From NCBI RefSeq assembly GCF_001487105.1, contig NZ_LN913000.1:558001-622000 (forward strand): a stretch of DNA of 64,000 nt. The letters are read 5' to 3'. The stretch comes from Mediterraneibacter massiliensis. GTDB taxonomy: Bacteria > Bacillota > Clostridia > Lachnospirales > Lachnospiraceae. The position numbers and the translations under genes are program-made. Shown one piece after another: positions 17,066 to 25,308 of the stretch (position 1 is its first letter; each line of letters starts with the position of its first letter). Below the pieces are notes generated by a model, which saw only the letters and a list, made by a program, of their open reading frames with translations, ran no database searches and was not told the DNA's origin.

Positions 17066-18046
17066 ATGAACAAAAACAGAATGAATTTAAGACGGTTTGA
17101 AGATGATGCGGTTATCATTGACCGTACCGGGGCGGATACCCTCATCCCGGAAGAAAAAGCGAGGGAAATTATTCAGGGAGTTGTGACGCAGTCTGCAGTA
17201 CTGGCGCAGGGAAGGCGTCTTCCGAACATGTCCAGCAAGACATATAAAATGCCAGTGCTTGACATGCTGCCATTGGCGTATTTCGTAAACGGGGATACAG
17301 GACAGAAACAGACGACGAAAATGATGTGGGATAAGAAATTTATCACAGCAGAGGAAATTGCTGTTATCGTGCCGATTCCAGAAGCAGTATTGGATGATTC
17401 TGATTATGATATTTGGGGAGAGGTGCACCCAAGAGTGCAGGAAGCATTTGGAAAAGTAATTGACGGCGCAGTATTGTTTGATGTAAATAAACCGACTTCA
17501 TGGAGAGATGGGATCGTGACAACTGCGACAAAGGCGACCAGTGTAGTAACGATTGGATCATCGGACGATCTCTACGATAAGATCATGGGTACAGACGGAG
17601 TAATCGCTAAGGTTGAAGAATCTGGTTTCTTTGTTTCCGGACACATGGCGGACATTACCATGAGAGCAAAATTAAGAGGATTGAAAGATACCACAGGTCA
17701 GCCTATCTTTAAGGCAGATATGCAGGGGGATACAAGATATTCTTTGGATGGTTCGCTGATGAATTTTCCGAATAATGGATCTTTTGATAAATCGAAAGCT
17801 CTTATGATCTCAGGTGATTTTTCGCAGCTGGTCTATTCGATCCGGCAGGATATTACGTTTAAGTTGTTTACAGAAGGTGTTGTTCAGAACACAGATGGAT
17901 CTATAGCATACAACTTAATGCAGCAGGACATGGTGGCGCTGCGTGCTGTAATGCGTCTTGGCTGGGAGATTCCAAATCCTATTAATTCCGTGCAGTCCAA
18001 TAAAACAAAACGCTGCCCATTTGCAATTTTAAAGGCGGGGGAATAA
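17066..18046 (+). CDS. Phage major capsid protein
   Basis: 326 residues, 7 bp behind the scaffold gene. HK97-type major capsid features: ALIPEE-like TLIPEEKAREIIQ near residue 27, the spine helix and P-domain run VPIPEAVLDDSDYDIW near 105, and ISGDFSQLVYSIRQDITFKLF near 250. It begins MNKNRMNLRRFEDDAV, another N-terminal motif resembling a Prp site. Complete and without visible damage, unlike the upstream minor capsid gene. Confidence 0.92.
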   Translation: MNKNRMNLRRFEDDAVIIDRTGADTLIPEEKAREIIQGVVTQSAVLAQGRRLPNMSSKTYKMPVLDMLPLAYFVNGDTGQKQTTKMMWDKKFITAEEIAVIVPIPEAVLDDSDYDIWGEVHPRVQEAFGKVIDGAVLFDVNKPTSWRDGIVTTATKATSVVTIGSSDDLYDKIMGTDGVIAKVEESGFFVSGHMADITMRAKLRGLKDTTGQPIFKADMQGDTRYSLDGSLMNFPNNGSFDKSKALMISGDFSQLVYSIRQDITFKLFTEGVVQNTDGSIAYNLMQQDMVALRAVMRLGWEIPNPINSVQSNKTKRCPFAILKAGE

Positions 18047-18126
18047 ACCCCTCGCCTGCAAAGGCTGTACGCAGCGCGAGGGGCGGACTAAAAACAGCGA
18101 AGAACTAACAAGGGAGGCGAAGATAT

Positions 18127-18525
18127 ATGTATGAACCGGATTATGTATATTACCGCGACACATATAACGGAACGATCATAGCGGACGAAGAGATTTTTAA
18201 AAAATTTGTTGTAGATGCAAATTCGTACATCAATATGATTGTACGCCGCAGTGCTAATACAGAGGAGGAAGAAAATCTGTTGAAGTATTGCGTGTGCAAA
18301 GTCGCAGATTTGCTTTGCCAGGATATGGAAGTCCGAGCAGGATATAGCGGTCGTATTATAAAATCGGAAAATACAGACGGATATTCAGTCAGTTTTTCGG
18401 ACGCCGGATCCGAAACAATTCAAGCGCGTATATATAATACAATCCGCCGCTACCTTGCGGGAACACGCTTAGTGTATCAGGGGGTGGGATGCTGTGCTGA
18501 CAAATGCTGCCATTACAATTTTTAA
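18127..18525 (+). CDS. Phage head-tail connector protein
   Basis: 132 residues, acidic to neutral, all-helical: residues 15-60 (DEEIFKKFVVDANSYINMIVRR) and the terminal helix ARIYNTIRRYLAGT match the gp6/gp15-like DNA-packaging connector family, which sits right after the major capsid gene. The C-terminal VGCCADKCCHYNF has unusual cysteines, but that segment is read within the overlap with the next gene. RBS AAGGGAGG precedes the start. Confidence 0.75.
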   Translation: MYEPDYVYYRDTYNGTIIADEEIFKKFVVDANSYINMIVRRSANTEEEENLLKYCVCKVADLLCQDMEVRAGYSGRIIKSENTDGYSVSFSDAGSETIQARIYNTIRRYLAGTRLVYQGVGCCADKCCHYNF

Positions 18526-18892
18526 TCAATTTGCGGATATGGAAACTAGAAAAATGGTATATATCCCACACTATATCGAGGCTGTCTGGCTTCATACGGA
18601 CCAGGAAACAGCCAGTGTTGATGGCGGTCTGGTAAGTGCGGATAAATACCTAATAAGAATACCCTATGCATATTGCAAGGCGTGGCTTCGTCCTTCTGAC
18701 CTTATGGATCTGGCGGAGCCGGGAGAAAAGTGGACTGTACAAAACGATGATTTTTTCAATGTAGGGAAATGGTCTGGTGCGGAGAAAGTAAGCGGGATAG
18801 CGGAAATAAAGAAAGGCTTTTCTGGTGAAGTCGGAAAGGTGTTGAGCCATTCTGAAAACTTTTTGCTTAATGTGAAAATGAGTCAAATGTAA
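18494..18892 (+). CDS. Phage head-closure-like protein (DUF6751-like)
   Basis: 132 residues beginning at GTG 18494, with AGGGGGTGG upstream, overlapping the connector gene by 32 bases. Contains VYIPHYIEAVWLHTD, YLIRIPYAYC, WTVQNDDFFNVGK and ends in SHSENFLLNVKMSQM; the pattern resembles small phage proteins of the DUF6751 type in the head-completion cluster. Tail genes that should follow are missing: the prophage ends some 70 bp later at the repeat. Confidence 0.6.
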   Translation: MLTNAAITIFNQFADMETRKMVYIPHYIEAVWLHTDQETASVDGGLVSADKYLIRIPYAYCKAWLRPSDLMDLAEPGEKWTVQNDDFFNVGKWSGAEKVSGIAEIKKGFSGEVGKVLSHSENFLLNVKMSQM

Positions 18893-18960
18893 AAAATACA
18901 TCCCGGGGCAATCCCAGGGGAAAGAATATTGTATCATCTTCCTCATTTTTTCGTGTTGCA

Positions 18961-18982
18961 TAGCTGCCCTAAACCGTGTTTT
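18961..18982. repeat. Putative attachment site, right copy
   Basis: TAGCTGCCCTAAACC... matches the left copy at 12609-12630 over 22 bases with one mismatch. It lies between the last phage gene and tRNA-Leu, about 105 bp from the tRNA, so the tRNA itself was not the insertion site. Confidence 0.6.
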
Positions 18983-19051
18983 TTAGGCTATGTATCTGAA
19001 AATTAGAACCAGCATGAGAACTGCGTAAACCCGCATATTTGCAGGGGGAAT

Positions 19052-19087
19052 CAAAAAAACCTGTAATCCATAGGACTACAGGTTTTA
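19052..19087 (-). terminator. Terminator of tRNA-Leu
   Basis: Read on the minus strand: AACCTGTA, 11-base loop, TACAGGTT, then a run of T. Lies directly behind the tRNA. Confidence 0.8.
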
Positions 19088-19171
19088 TGCGGAAGAAGAG
19101 ACTTGAACTCTCACAGGATTAACTCCCACTAGAACCTGAATCTAGCGCGTCTGCCATTCCGCCACTTCCGC
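19088..19171 (-). tRNA. tRNA-Leu (CAG)
   Basis: 84 nt including the discriminator A. Acceptor stem GCGGAAG/CTTCCGC is perfect; the anticodon arm CTAGA-TTCAGGT-TCTAG places CAG as anticodon; a long variable arm (GTGGGAGTTAATCCTGT region) and the T arm AGAG-GTTCAAG-type loop are class II features of tRNA-Leu. CCA is not encoded. It has its own terminator. Confidence 0.95.
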
Positions 19172-19274
19172 CGACAAAATATATCCTATCACAATAGGGC
19201 AATTTTGTAAACCCCTAAATTCAATTTTTTATCACGTTTTTTATCAGGAATTTTTTGGGGGAAGTTTGTTATTT

Positions 19275-20588
19275 TTAGCAGCAAAAATCATAGTATCTGA
19301 CACTGTATGGAGGAAGGAGACATTGTCCTTCCAGAGTTCCTGCTGCTCCAGTTATAAGTTCATGGTAATTTCCGGACACTCTGTTGTCGTATGCTGTGTA
19401 AGGATGTTCTGAAGCATTAATGGCAACGAGAAGTCTTTCATTTTCTGTTCTGCGCTCGAATATAAGCTGGTGATTGGTAATGAGTATGTTTTCATATCCG
19501 CCGCTGCAAAGTGCAGGACTATTTTTGCGGATGTGGATCAGCGTACGGATGAAATCTGTTAATTCATTGGCATTAGGAGCAGAAAAACAAGGACGCAGGG
19601 CATGATCACTGCCTGGTGCTTTTTCTCCTTCTTCTCCCCATTCACTTCCATAGTAAATGCAGGGAATGCCAGGCATTCCAAAAAGGAGGCCGTATGCAAG
19701 AGGGAGATGTTTCTTATTTGTCAAAATACTGGCGATACGGGTAACATCATGATTGTCTACAAAATTCATCAAGTGTTTTCCTCGATAGAGACACCACGGT
19801 TCTTTCCCATATTGACGATTTAAAGAATGAGCGATCTCAAATAGATTCATACAGTTAAAACTGGAATAGATACCTTTATAACATTCGTAATTTGTACAGC
19901 TGTGCAGCATTTCGTCATTTACAATAATATTATAATCACCAAAGAGTACTTCTCCGATCAAAGCAAAGCCCGGCTTTATTTCTTCGCAGTATCTGCGCAG
20001 ACTTTTCATGAAATCGTGATCTAGGCTATAAGCCACATCCAGGCGCAGTCCGTCGATGTCAAATTCCTGGATCCAGAATTTTACACAATCTAACAGATAG
20101 TTTTTCACTTCCGGATTTTGTAAATTCAGTTTTACCAGTTCAAAATGTCCTTCCCATCCCTCATACCAAAAACCGTCGTCATATCCGCTGTTCCCGTCGA
20201 AATTGATGTAAAACCAGTCTTTATAGGGAGAATCCCACTTCTTTTCCTGTACGTCTGAAAAAGCCCAGAAGCCTCTTCCTACGTGGTTGAAAACCCCATC
20301 CAATATAATTTTTATATGGTGTTCATGCAAAATTTTGCAAATTTTTTTGAAATCATCGTTGGTGCCCAGGCGGCAGTCGATTTTTTTGAAATCTCTTGTG
20401 TCATAGCCGTGATTGTCAGATTCAAAAACCGGATTTAAAATAATGGAACCAATTCCAAGCTGTTCTAAATATTCGCTCCAATCTCCAATCTTTTGGATAC
20501 GTGGTACGCAGAGCCCGTCATTGTGCGCCGGTGCGCCGCAAAAACCAATTGGATATATCTGATAGAAAGTTTCGTTATAAGCCCACAT
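19275..20588 (-). CDS. GH13 family alpha-glucosidase/maltodextrinase-like enzyme
   Basis: 437 residues, no signal peptide, so cytoplasmic. GH13 conserved regions: DGVFNH at 97-102, DGLRLDVAYSL with nucleophile Asp184, the acid Glu213 in IGEVL, and NFVDNHD with Asp281. The (beta/alpha)8 domain is followed by a short C-terminal beta domain (about 370-437). Such proteins act on maltodextrins or on internal alpha-glucans; a glycogen system (glgC/glgD) lies about 12 kb away. The precise linkage cannot be read. Monocistronic. Confidence 0.9.
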   Translation of the reverse strand: MWAYNETFYQIYPIGFCGAPAHNDGLCVPRIQKIGDWSEYLEQLGIGSIILNPVFESDNHGYDTRDFKKIDCRLGTNDDFKKICKILHEHHIKIILDGVFNHVGRGFWAFSDVQEKKWDSPYKDWFYINFDGNSGYDDGFWYEGWEGHFELVKLNLQNPEVKNYLLDCVKFWIQEFDIDGLRLDVAYSLDHDFMKSLRRYCEEIKPGFALIGEVLFGDYNIIVNDEMLHSCTNYECYKGIYSSFNCMNLFEIAHSLNRQYGKEPWCLYRGKHLMNFVDNHDVTRIASILTNKKHLPLAYGLLFGMPGIPCIYYGSEWGEEGEKAPGSDHALRPCFSAPNANELTDFIRTLIHIRKNSPALCSGGYENILITNHQLIFERRTENERLLVAINASEHPYTAYDNRVSGNYHELITGAAGTLEGQCLLPPYSVRYYDFCC

Positions 20589-20861
20589 AATTCGTACCTG
20601 CCTTTTTACTTGTTTTCATAATTATAGCATAAGTGTGCAGAAGAAAGTGGATTTTCTGTTTTGAAATTAGTTTGTTTAGTATAAGCCGTATAGTAATAAT
20701 GAAGCAAAAAGTAACTTTTTGATAAGAAACAGTGCGAAGAACAGGGAACAAAAATTAGGTTTCTAATTCCTGTGGACAACATGACAACAGGTGTTTGCGA
20801 ATAATCTGCTAAAGGGAGGATTAAAATCGGTAAAAATATAGAGGGAAAAATATGAAAAAAC

Positions 20862-20890
20862 TTGACACAAAGCCAGACAAGTACTATAAT
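20862..20890 (+). promoter_or_regulatory. Consensus sigmaA promoter of rplM-rpsI
   Basis: TTGACA at 20862-20867, 17-base spacer, TATAAT at 20885-20890: both boxes are exact consensus, as expected for a ribosomal protein operon. Confidence 0.9.
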
Positions 20891-20910
20891 AGTACAGCAT
20901 GACATAAGGA

Positions 20911-20985
20911 GAAACAGTATACACCAAAGCCCCGGAGTGTACTGATTTCATATATAAAAGTAATGTTATAGATGAGATTATTAGT
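20911..20985 (+). promoter_or_regulatory. rplM 5' leader hairpin (L13-leader-like)
   Basis: The transcribed leader has an imperfect stem CAGTATACACC (20915-20925) with GGAGTGTACTG (20934-20944). Firmicutes rplM messages carry a known L13 autoregulatory leader at this place; assignment rests on position and the presence of a hairpin, not on a covariance model. Confidence 0.45.
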
Positions 20986-20998
20986 AGGAGGAATACCC

Positions 20999-21427
20999 AT
21001 GAAAACGTATATGGCTAACCCTGACAAGATTGAAAGAAAATGGTATGTGGTTGACGCAGAAGGGTGCACATTAGGACGCCTTGCTTCTGAAATCGCAAAA
21101 GTATTAAGAGGCAAAAACAAACCAGAATATACACCACACATTGACACAGGAGATTATGTGATCGTTGTCAATGCAGAAAAAGTAAAAGTGACAGGTAAGA
21201 AATTACAGCAGAAGATTTACTACAATCACTCTGATTATGTAGGTGGTATGAGAGAAACTACACTTGCAGAGATGATGAATAAGAAACCGGAAAAAGTAAT
21301 TGAGCTGGCTGTTAAAGGAATGCTTCCAAAAGGACCTATGGGTAGAGACATGATCAAGAAGCTTCATGTGTATGCTGGACCAGAGCACGCAAATCAGGCT
21401 CAGAAGCCAGAAGTACTGACATTTTAA
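20999..21427 (+). CDS. rplM: 50S ribosomal protein L13
   Basis: 142 residues from ATG 20999, 8 bases after TAGTAGGAGG; an in-frame upstream ATG at 20972 has no ribosome binding site. Typical L13: [70 protein letters not shown]. Large-subunit assembly protein, in its usual pair with rpsI. Confidence 0.98.
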   Translation: MKTYMANPDKIERKWYVVDAEGCTLGRLASEIAKVLRGKNKPEYTPHIDTGDYVIVVNAEKVKVTGKKLQQKIYYNHSDYVGGMRETTLAEMMNKKPEKVIELAVKGMLPKGPMGRDMIKKLHVYAGPEHANQAQKPEVLTF

Positions 21428-21453
21428 GGAAAGGTTGAAAGGAGGACATTACA

Positions 21454-21846
21454 GTGGCTAACGCAAAATATTATGGAACAGGAAGAAGAAAAAAATCTAT
21501 CGCAAGAGTATATCTTGTACCTGGAACAGGTAAGATCACGATCAATAAGAGAGATATCGACGAGTATCTCGGACTGGAAACATTGAAGGTTGTTGTACGC
21601 CAGCCGCTTGTTGCGACAGGTACAGTTGATAAATTTGATGTATTAGTAAATGTACGTGGAGGCGGATATACAGGTCAGGCAGGCGCGATCCGTCACGGTA
21701 TCGCAAGAGCGTTGCTGGAAGCTGACGCTGATTACAGACCAGTTCTGAAATCCGCAGGTTATCTGACACGTGATCCACGTATGAAAGAACGTAAGAAATA
21801 CGGTCTCAAGGCAGCTCGTAGAGCTCCGCAGTTCTCTAAACGTTAA
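21454..21846 (+). CDS. rpsI: 30S ribosomal protein S9
   Basis: 130 residues, GTG start at 21454 with AAAGGAGGACATTACA upstream. Contains [19 protein letters not shown] and the C-terminal RAPQFSKR whose last Arg reaches the P-site tRNA. Cotranscribed with rplM, 26 bp apart. Confidence 0.98.
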   Translation: MANAKYYGTGRRKKSIARVYLVPGTGKITINKRDIDEYLGLETLKVVVRQPLVATGTVDKFDVLVNVRGGGYTGQAGAIRHGIARALLEADADYRPVLKSAGYLTRDPRMKERKKYGLKAARRAPQFSKR

Positions 21847-21886
21847 TCATACGTTTCGGAACGTACAATTTCAAAAGAATTTTCAA

Positions 21887-21922
21887 CTCCTCAGGACTGC
21901 GGTTCTGAGGAGTTTGCTTTTT
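21887..21922 (+). terminator. Terminator of rplM-rpsI
   Basis: CTCCTCAG/CTGAGGAG stem, then TTTGCTTTTT. Nearly the same hairpin recurs at 23334. Confidence 0.85.
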
Positions 21923-21967
21923 ACTTTAGCGTTACTACATAATTATAAATGAAAAGGTAAATTAGTT

Positions 21968-22449
21968 ATGTAATTAAGAATACTACGTTATTTTTTGACA
22001 GTAGCAAAAGAACAAAGTTTTACAAAGGCGGCGGGAAATTACATAGCACACAACCAACCCTATCTAGACAGCCTGCTGTGTTTGAAGAGGAGTTAGATAA
22101 CACTCTGTTTGTCCGCAAAGGAAAAAGTATTACGCTTACAGATGAAGGGATATTCTTAAAGAGAAGGGCATTGGAAATCCTTAATTTGGAAGAACTAACG
22201 TTGGAGGGACGTGATTATATCAGAATAAAGGACAGCGATCATTGGGGAGTGAGAATGTATCCGGATGATCTGCTGGCTGATAAGGAATATATAGAGAAGA
22301 AAGACCTTTTGAATAAATCGCTTATTTTACAGGAAAGAATGGGCGTTCAGAGTGGACTTGCAAACTGTGTGATTGCCTGGAGAAGAAATATTCCTTATTC
22401 GCAGGCAGTAAATAAGATGATAAAAGAAATCAATGCCTTCCAGGTATAA
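21968..22449 (+). pseudogene. LysR-family regulator, degraded
   Basis: The ATG at 21968 is followed at once by a stop, then LRILRYFLTVAKEQSFTKAAG, a frameshift, and QPTLSRQ-like sequence into FEEELDNTLFVRKGKSITLTDEG: a LysR winged helix. After about 35 more residues the effector domain is represented only by YIRIKDSDHWGVRMYPDDLLADKEYI and the C-terminal IAWRRNIPYSQAVNKMIKEI; about 150 residues in between are gone. Non-functional. It stands upstream of a flavodoxin gene, a common pairing for LysR regulators. Confidence 0.8.
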
Positions 22450-22559
22450 AAATAAATACAATATAAGTATTGGACATAATGCGACTATGAATTGTAAAAT
22501 AGATGTGCAGGATAAGAAGATATCTTGTACATCTATTTTTGTAAAGGAGACGGATTATT

Positions 22560-23030
22560 ATGAGAAAAAGATTAGTGGCATATTTTAGTGCAAGCGGAAC
22601 AACGAAAAAAGTAGCAGAAATGATCGCAGATAGTGCAAAGGCAGAACTGTATGAGATTACACCAAAGATTTCCTATACAAATGCTGATCTTGATTGGAAG
22701 GATAAAAACTCTAGAAGCAGTATAGAGATGAATGATAAAAAATTCAGACCAGAAGTAGTAGATAAAGATATAGATATCAATGCCTATGATGAAATTATTT
22801 TAGGTTTTCCCATCTGGTGGTATGTAGCACCGACAATTGTAAATTCCTTTTTAGAAAAATATAATTTTTCAGGTAAAAAAATCATTTTGTTTGCTACTTC
22901 CGGTGGAAGTGGATTTGGAAATACGATAAGAGAATTGCAGCCTTCTGTACCGGACTGCATGCTTACAGAAGGAGAGATATTTAATAATGTGACGAAGCAG
23001 AAAGTTGCTGAATGGGTGGATACATTATAG
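22560..23030 (+). CDS. Flavodoxin
   Basis: 156 residues, with AAAGGAGACGG before the ATG. FMN-phosphate loop FSASGTTKKVAEMIA at residues 9-23 and the flavin-facing GFPIWWYVAPTIVNSFLE near 82 identify the flavodoxin fold of the NAD(P)H-linked, LysR-associated type. Small electron carrier in the cytoplasm. It appears intact although the genes on both sides are broken. Confidence 0.92.
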   Translation: MRKRLVAYFSASGTTKKVAEMIADSAKAELYEITPKISYTNADLDWKDKNSRSSIEMNDKKFRPEVVDKDIDINAYDEIILGFPIWWYVAPTIVNSFLEKYNFSGKKIILFATSGGSGFGNTIRELQPSVPDCMLTEGEIFNNVTKQKVAEWVDTL

Positions 23031-23055
23031 GATTGGAAAGATGTAATATGAAAAA

Positions 23056-23313
23056 ATGATACAGACAGCAGGTGAAAAATCATTAGAGGAATTTACACCA
23101 CAATTTGCTCATTTTACTGATGATGTCCTTTTGGGATAGAACTGGAACAATCTTCCCTCAGGTGTACAGCATTGGCATGGAGCAGCACCGGACGAATGGC
23201 AGCTTGGGCTGATTCTGATTATATTAGGAATTATGAATTATCTTCTTATGATTTATTATGATAAACTGCTCTTTAAGATAAAGCCTGACAATATGGATCT
23301 TTGGCTTGGATAA
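23056..23313 (+). pseudogene. Carboxymuconolactone decarboxylase / cupin fragments
   Basis: IQTAGEKSLEEFTPQFAHFTDDVLLG is the start of a carboxymuconolactone-decarboxylase-like protein, stopped at 23139. After about 20 bases the frame resumes with PSGVQHWHGAAPDEW, the metal-binding end of a cupin domain, fused to an unrelated hydrophobic stretch (LILIILGIMNYLLMIYY) that stops at 23313. CMD-cupin proteins commonly accompany flavodoxin and LysR genes. Remains of a deleted operon. Confidence 0.6.
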
Positions 23314-23333
23314 TTTTAAAAACAAAATTTCGA

Positions 23334-23366
23334 CTCCTCAGGACATTAGTTCTGAGGAGTTTTTTC
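23334..23366. terminator. Terminator between cupin remnant and MerR gene
   Basis: CTCCTCAG/CTGAGGAG stem followed by six T on the plus strand; it overlaps the last codons of the convergent MerR gene and resembles the rpsI terminator at 21887. Confidence 0.8.
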
Positions 23367-24152
23367 AACGGGAAGCTGTAACTGTGTGATATATTCTGTT
23401 TCATCAGAAGTTGTGTGAATATCGATCCATAGAATTTCTAATAAGTTGCCGAGAATCGTGAAATTATGAGAGTGCGCATATTGTGCAAGCTGTTGTCCCC
23501 AATAGGCGCTTTGCTTATAATTCCCACGATAGGTGACGCAGAGATAACTGCCTCCGTCGATGCTGTCTGCTCCGTCTTCATCTATGAGAAAAACAGATTG
23601 ATAGGAAAGTATTTTTTTGTTTAACAGAGATGACAGAGAAATCATAGTTCCGATCTGATTGCTTCCGATAATATACAGTCGGTTTTGATTTAAGTTGATA
23701 AGCTGCTTGATCAAAAGATCCATCTCTTCTTCGTTTTCGTATCCTTCGGGAAGACGATGACAATGCCGAGGCGGGATATTTATTAAGTGGATCTCATTTA
23801 AAGGCAGAGATAATGCGGAACGAATGTTGTTTAATCTGTGATCTACATTTTTTTGCAGTTTTTGCAGATACTGCATTTGCTTTTCGATTACTTCTTTTTC
23901 ATCTTTCAGCATAGAAAGTGAGGATGAAACAGTATGCTGATCCAAGTATTTACGGATCTGTTCCATCGTAAAACCAATGGAACGCAGGTCTCGGATTACA
24001 TTAAGCCGCCAGATGTCGTGGATACTATAATACCGATATCCGGTTTTGGAACGTTGCGGTTTTATGATTCCGATTTCTTCATAATAACGTATGGAATCTA
24101 CACCGATTCCATATAATTTAGAAATTTCGCCGATTTTAAAAAATTTTTTCAT
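23346..24152 (-). CDS. MerR family transcriptional regulator with effector-binding domain
   Basis: 268 residues from ATG 24152 (MKKFFKIGEISKLYGIG). N-terminal MerR winged helix (about 1-70: VDSIRYYEEIGIIKP, TGYRYYS), coiled coil (about 75-115) and a C-terminal domain of about 150 residues resembling GyrI/BmrR-like small-molecule sensors. Divergent from a YitT-like membrane protein gene; between them is a promoter with the 19-bp spacer and central dyad used by MerR activators, so this protein probably controls that gene and itself. An upstream in-frame start has no ribosome binding site. Confidence 0.92.
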   Translation of the reverse strand: MKKFFKIGEISKLYGIGVDSIRYYEEIGIIKPQRSKTGYRYYSIHDIWRLNVIRDLRSIGFTMEQIRKYLDQHTVSSSLSMLKDEKEVIEKQMQYLQKLQKNVDHRLNNIRSALSLPLNEIHLINIPPRHCHRLPEGYENEEEMDLLIKQLINLNQNRLYIIGSNQIGTMISLSSLLNKKILSYQSVFLIDEDGADSIDGGSYLCVTYRGNYKQSAYWGQQLAQYAHSHNFTILGNLLEILWIDIHTTSDETEYITQLQLPVEKTPQN

Positions 24153-24168
24153 ATTCCTATATATCTCC

Positions 24169-24199
24169 TTGACTCTAGTATTATACCAGAGTATATAAT
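24169..24199 (+). promoter_or_regulatory. MerR-type promoter with 19-bp spacer and operator dyad
   Basis: TTGACT at 24169-24174 and TATAAT at 24194-24199 are 19 bp apart, and ACTCTAGTA...TACCAGAGT forms a dyad inside the spacer. MerR activators bind and twist exactly this kind of promoter. Confidence 0.8.
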
Positions 24200-24243
24200 T
24201 GCTGCATAGATTCAATCATAAATTGATGAAAGGAATTAAAAAA

Positions 24244-24900
24244 ATGCGTTCAGTTTTAAAAGAACTTAAATTATCATCAGTAGTATTTCTTTTATTGGGC
24301 AGTGCGATATTAGCATTTGGACTTTATAATATCCATTCTGTATCTAATGTTACAGAGGGCGGGATCTTAGGGCTGACACTTCTTTTGGAATATTGGTTTG
24401 GTATTTCCCCGTCTGTTTCAGGATTTGTGCTGACAGCATCCTGTTATTTTTTGGGGTGGAAATTGTTGGGAAAACTTTTTCTTGCATATTCTTTTATCTC
24501 TTCCGTTGGGTTTTCTGTTTTTTATAGAATTTTTGAACAGTTTGAACCACTGTTTCCGGATATTGGTACAAAGCCACTTTTAGCAGCAGTTGTAGGCGCT
24601 TTATTTGTAGGGGTGAGTGTTGGGATTTGTGTCCGGGTTGGCGGGGCGCCAACAGGAGATGATGCGCTTGCGATGAGTTTGGAAAGAGTGTTTCCATTAG
24701 ATATCCAATGGATCTATTTGATCAGTGATCTGATCGTATTACTTGTATCGCTTACGTATATTCCGGTGAGCAAGATTGTGTATTCGCTCTTGACCGTTAT
24801 CTTGTCGGGACAGATTATTGGTATTATACAAAAGATCCAATTTCCTAAAGCAAATCCTTCGAGCTTAAATGACCATCAACAATGTTCCGATTCCGATTAA
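24244..24900 (+). CDS. YitT-type (DUF161) membrane protein
   Basis: 218 residues from ATG 24244, 8 bases after AAAGGA; an ATG at 24226 is possible. Five or six membrane segments; typical GSAILAFGLYNIHSVSNVTEGGILGLTLLL at the N-terminus and FVGVSVGICVRVGGAPTGDDALAM in the middle, as in YitT/YczE family proteins. Transport function is suspected for the family but no substrate is established. Probably activated by the divergent MerR protein. Its 3' end overlaps that of the convergent EamA gene by 36 bases. Confidence 0.85.
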   Translation: MRSVLKELKLSSVVFLLLGSAILAFGLYNIHSVSNVTEGGILGLTLLLEYWFGISPSVSGFVLTASCYFLGWKLLGKLFLAYSFISSVGFSVFYRIFEQFEPLFPDIGTKPLLAAVVGALFVGVSVGICVRVGGAPTGDDALAMSLERVFPLDIQWIYLISDLIVLLVSLTYIPVSKIVYSLLTVILSGQIIGIIQKIQFPKANPSSLNDHQQCSDSD

Positions 24901-25278
24901 AATACAGCCGGCGAAAGATTTGGCTGTAAAATCTTCATGCAAGAAAACAAATGCCAGTACTAAGGTGATAATTACACTTAATTTATCTATTGTGACAACT
25001 TTTGAGGTATCTCCTATTTGTAAAGCCTTATAATAACATAGCCAGGAAGCGCCTGTTGCCAGGCCGGAAAGTATGAGAAAGAGCCAGCTCTTTTTGGGAA
25101 TATCAGATAAACCGTGTTGCGCATTGGTTAGAAAAACCATTCCCCAAGCCATGATAACAACTACAATCGTACGAATAGCAGTTGCTAGATTGGAGTTGAC
25201 TTCCTGTATGCCGATTTTTGCCAATATGGAGGTTAATGCTGCAAAAAATGCAGAAAGTAATGCAAATATAAACCACAT
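24865..25278 (-). CDS. Single-domain EamA transporter
   Basis: 137 residues with four or five hydrophobic helices, one EamA unit only (MWFIFALLSAFFAALTSILAKIGI... CILIGIGTLLMVI), so it would act as a dimer like small multidrug transporters. AAAAAGAAGGCAATCGTAAT lies before the start. Overlaps the convergent YitT-type gene by 36 bases at the 3' end. Substrate unknown. Confidence 0.9.
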   Translation of the reverse strand: MWFIFALLSAFFAALTSILAKIGIQEVNSNLATAIRTIVVVIMAWGMVFLTNAQHGLSDIPKKSWLFLILSGLATGASWLCYYKALQIGDTSKVVTIDKLSVIITLVLAFVFLHEDFTAKSFAGCILIGIGTLLMVI

Positions 25279-25308
25279 ATTACGATTGCCTTCTTTTTGT
25301 TAAGTATG

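Larger units (their letters stand above)
10480..18982. mobile_element. Decayed tandem prophage island
   Basis: This stretch contains two broken integrase copies on the minus strand, phage tape-measure and LysM fragments, an IS200-type element, a repressor-like chimera and a run of phage head genes on the plus strand. A 22-bp repeat (12609-12630 and 18961-18982, one mismatch) lies immediately beyond the 3' end of the second integrase and beyond the last head gene, as attachment sites would. Terminase, portal, most of the tail and the lysis genes are missing. The left limit is approximate. Confidence 0.75.

Noticed and set aside
18961..19171. Prophage integration inside tRNA-Leu
   Set aside because: The repeat is about 105 bp from the tRNA and shares no bases with its 3' end.
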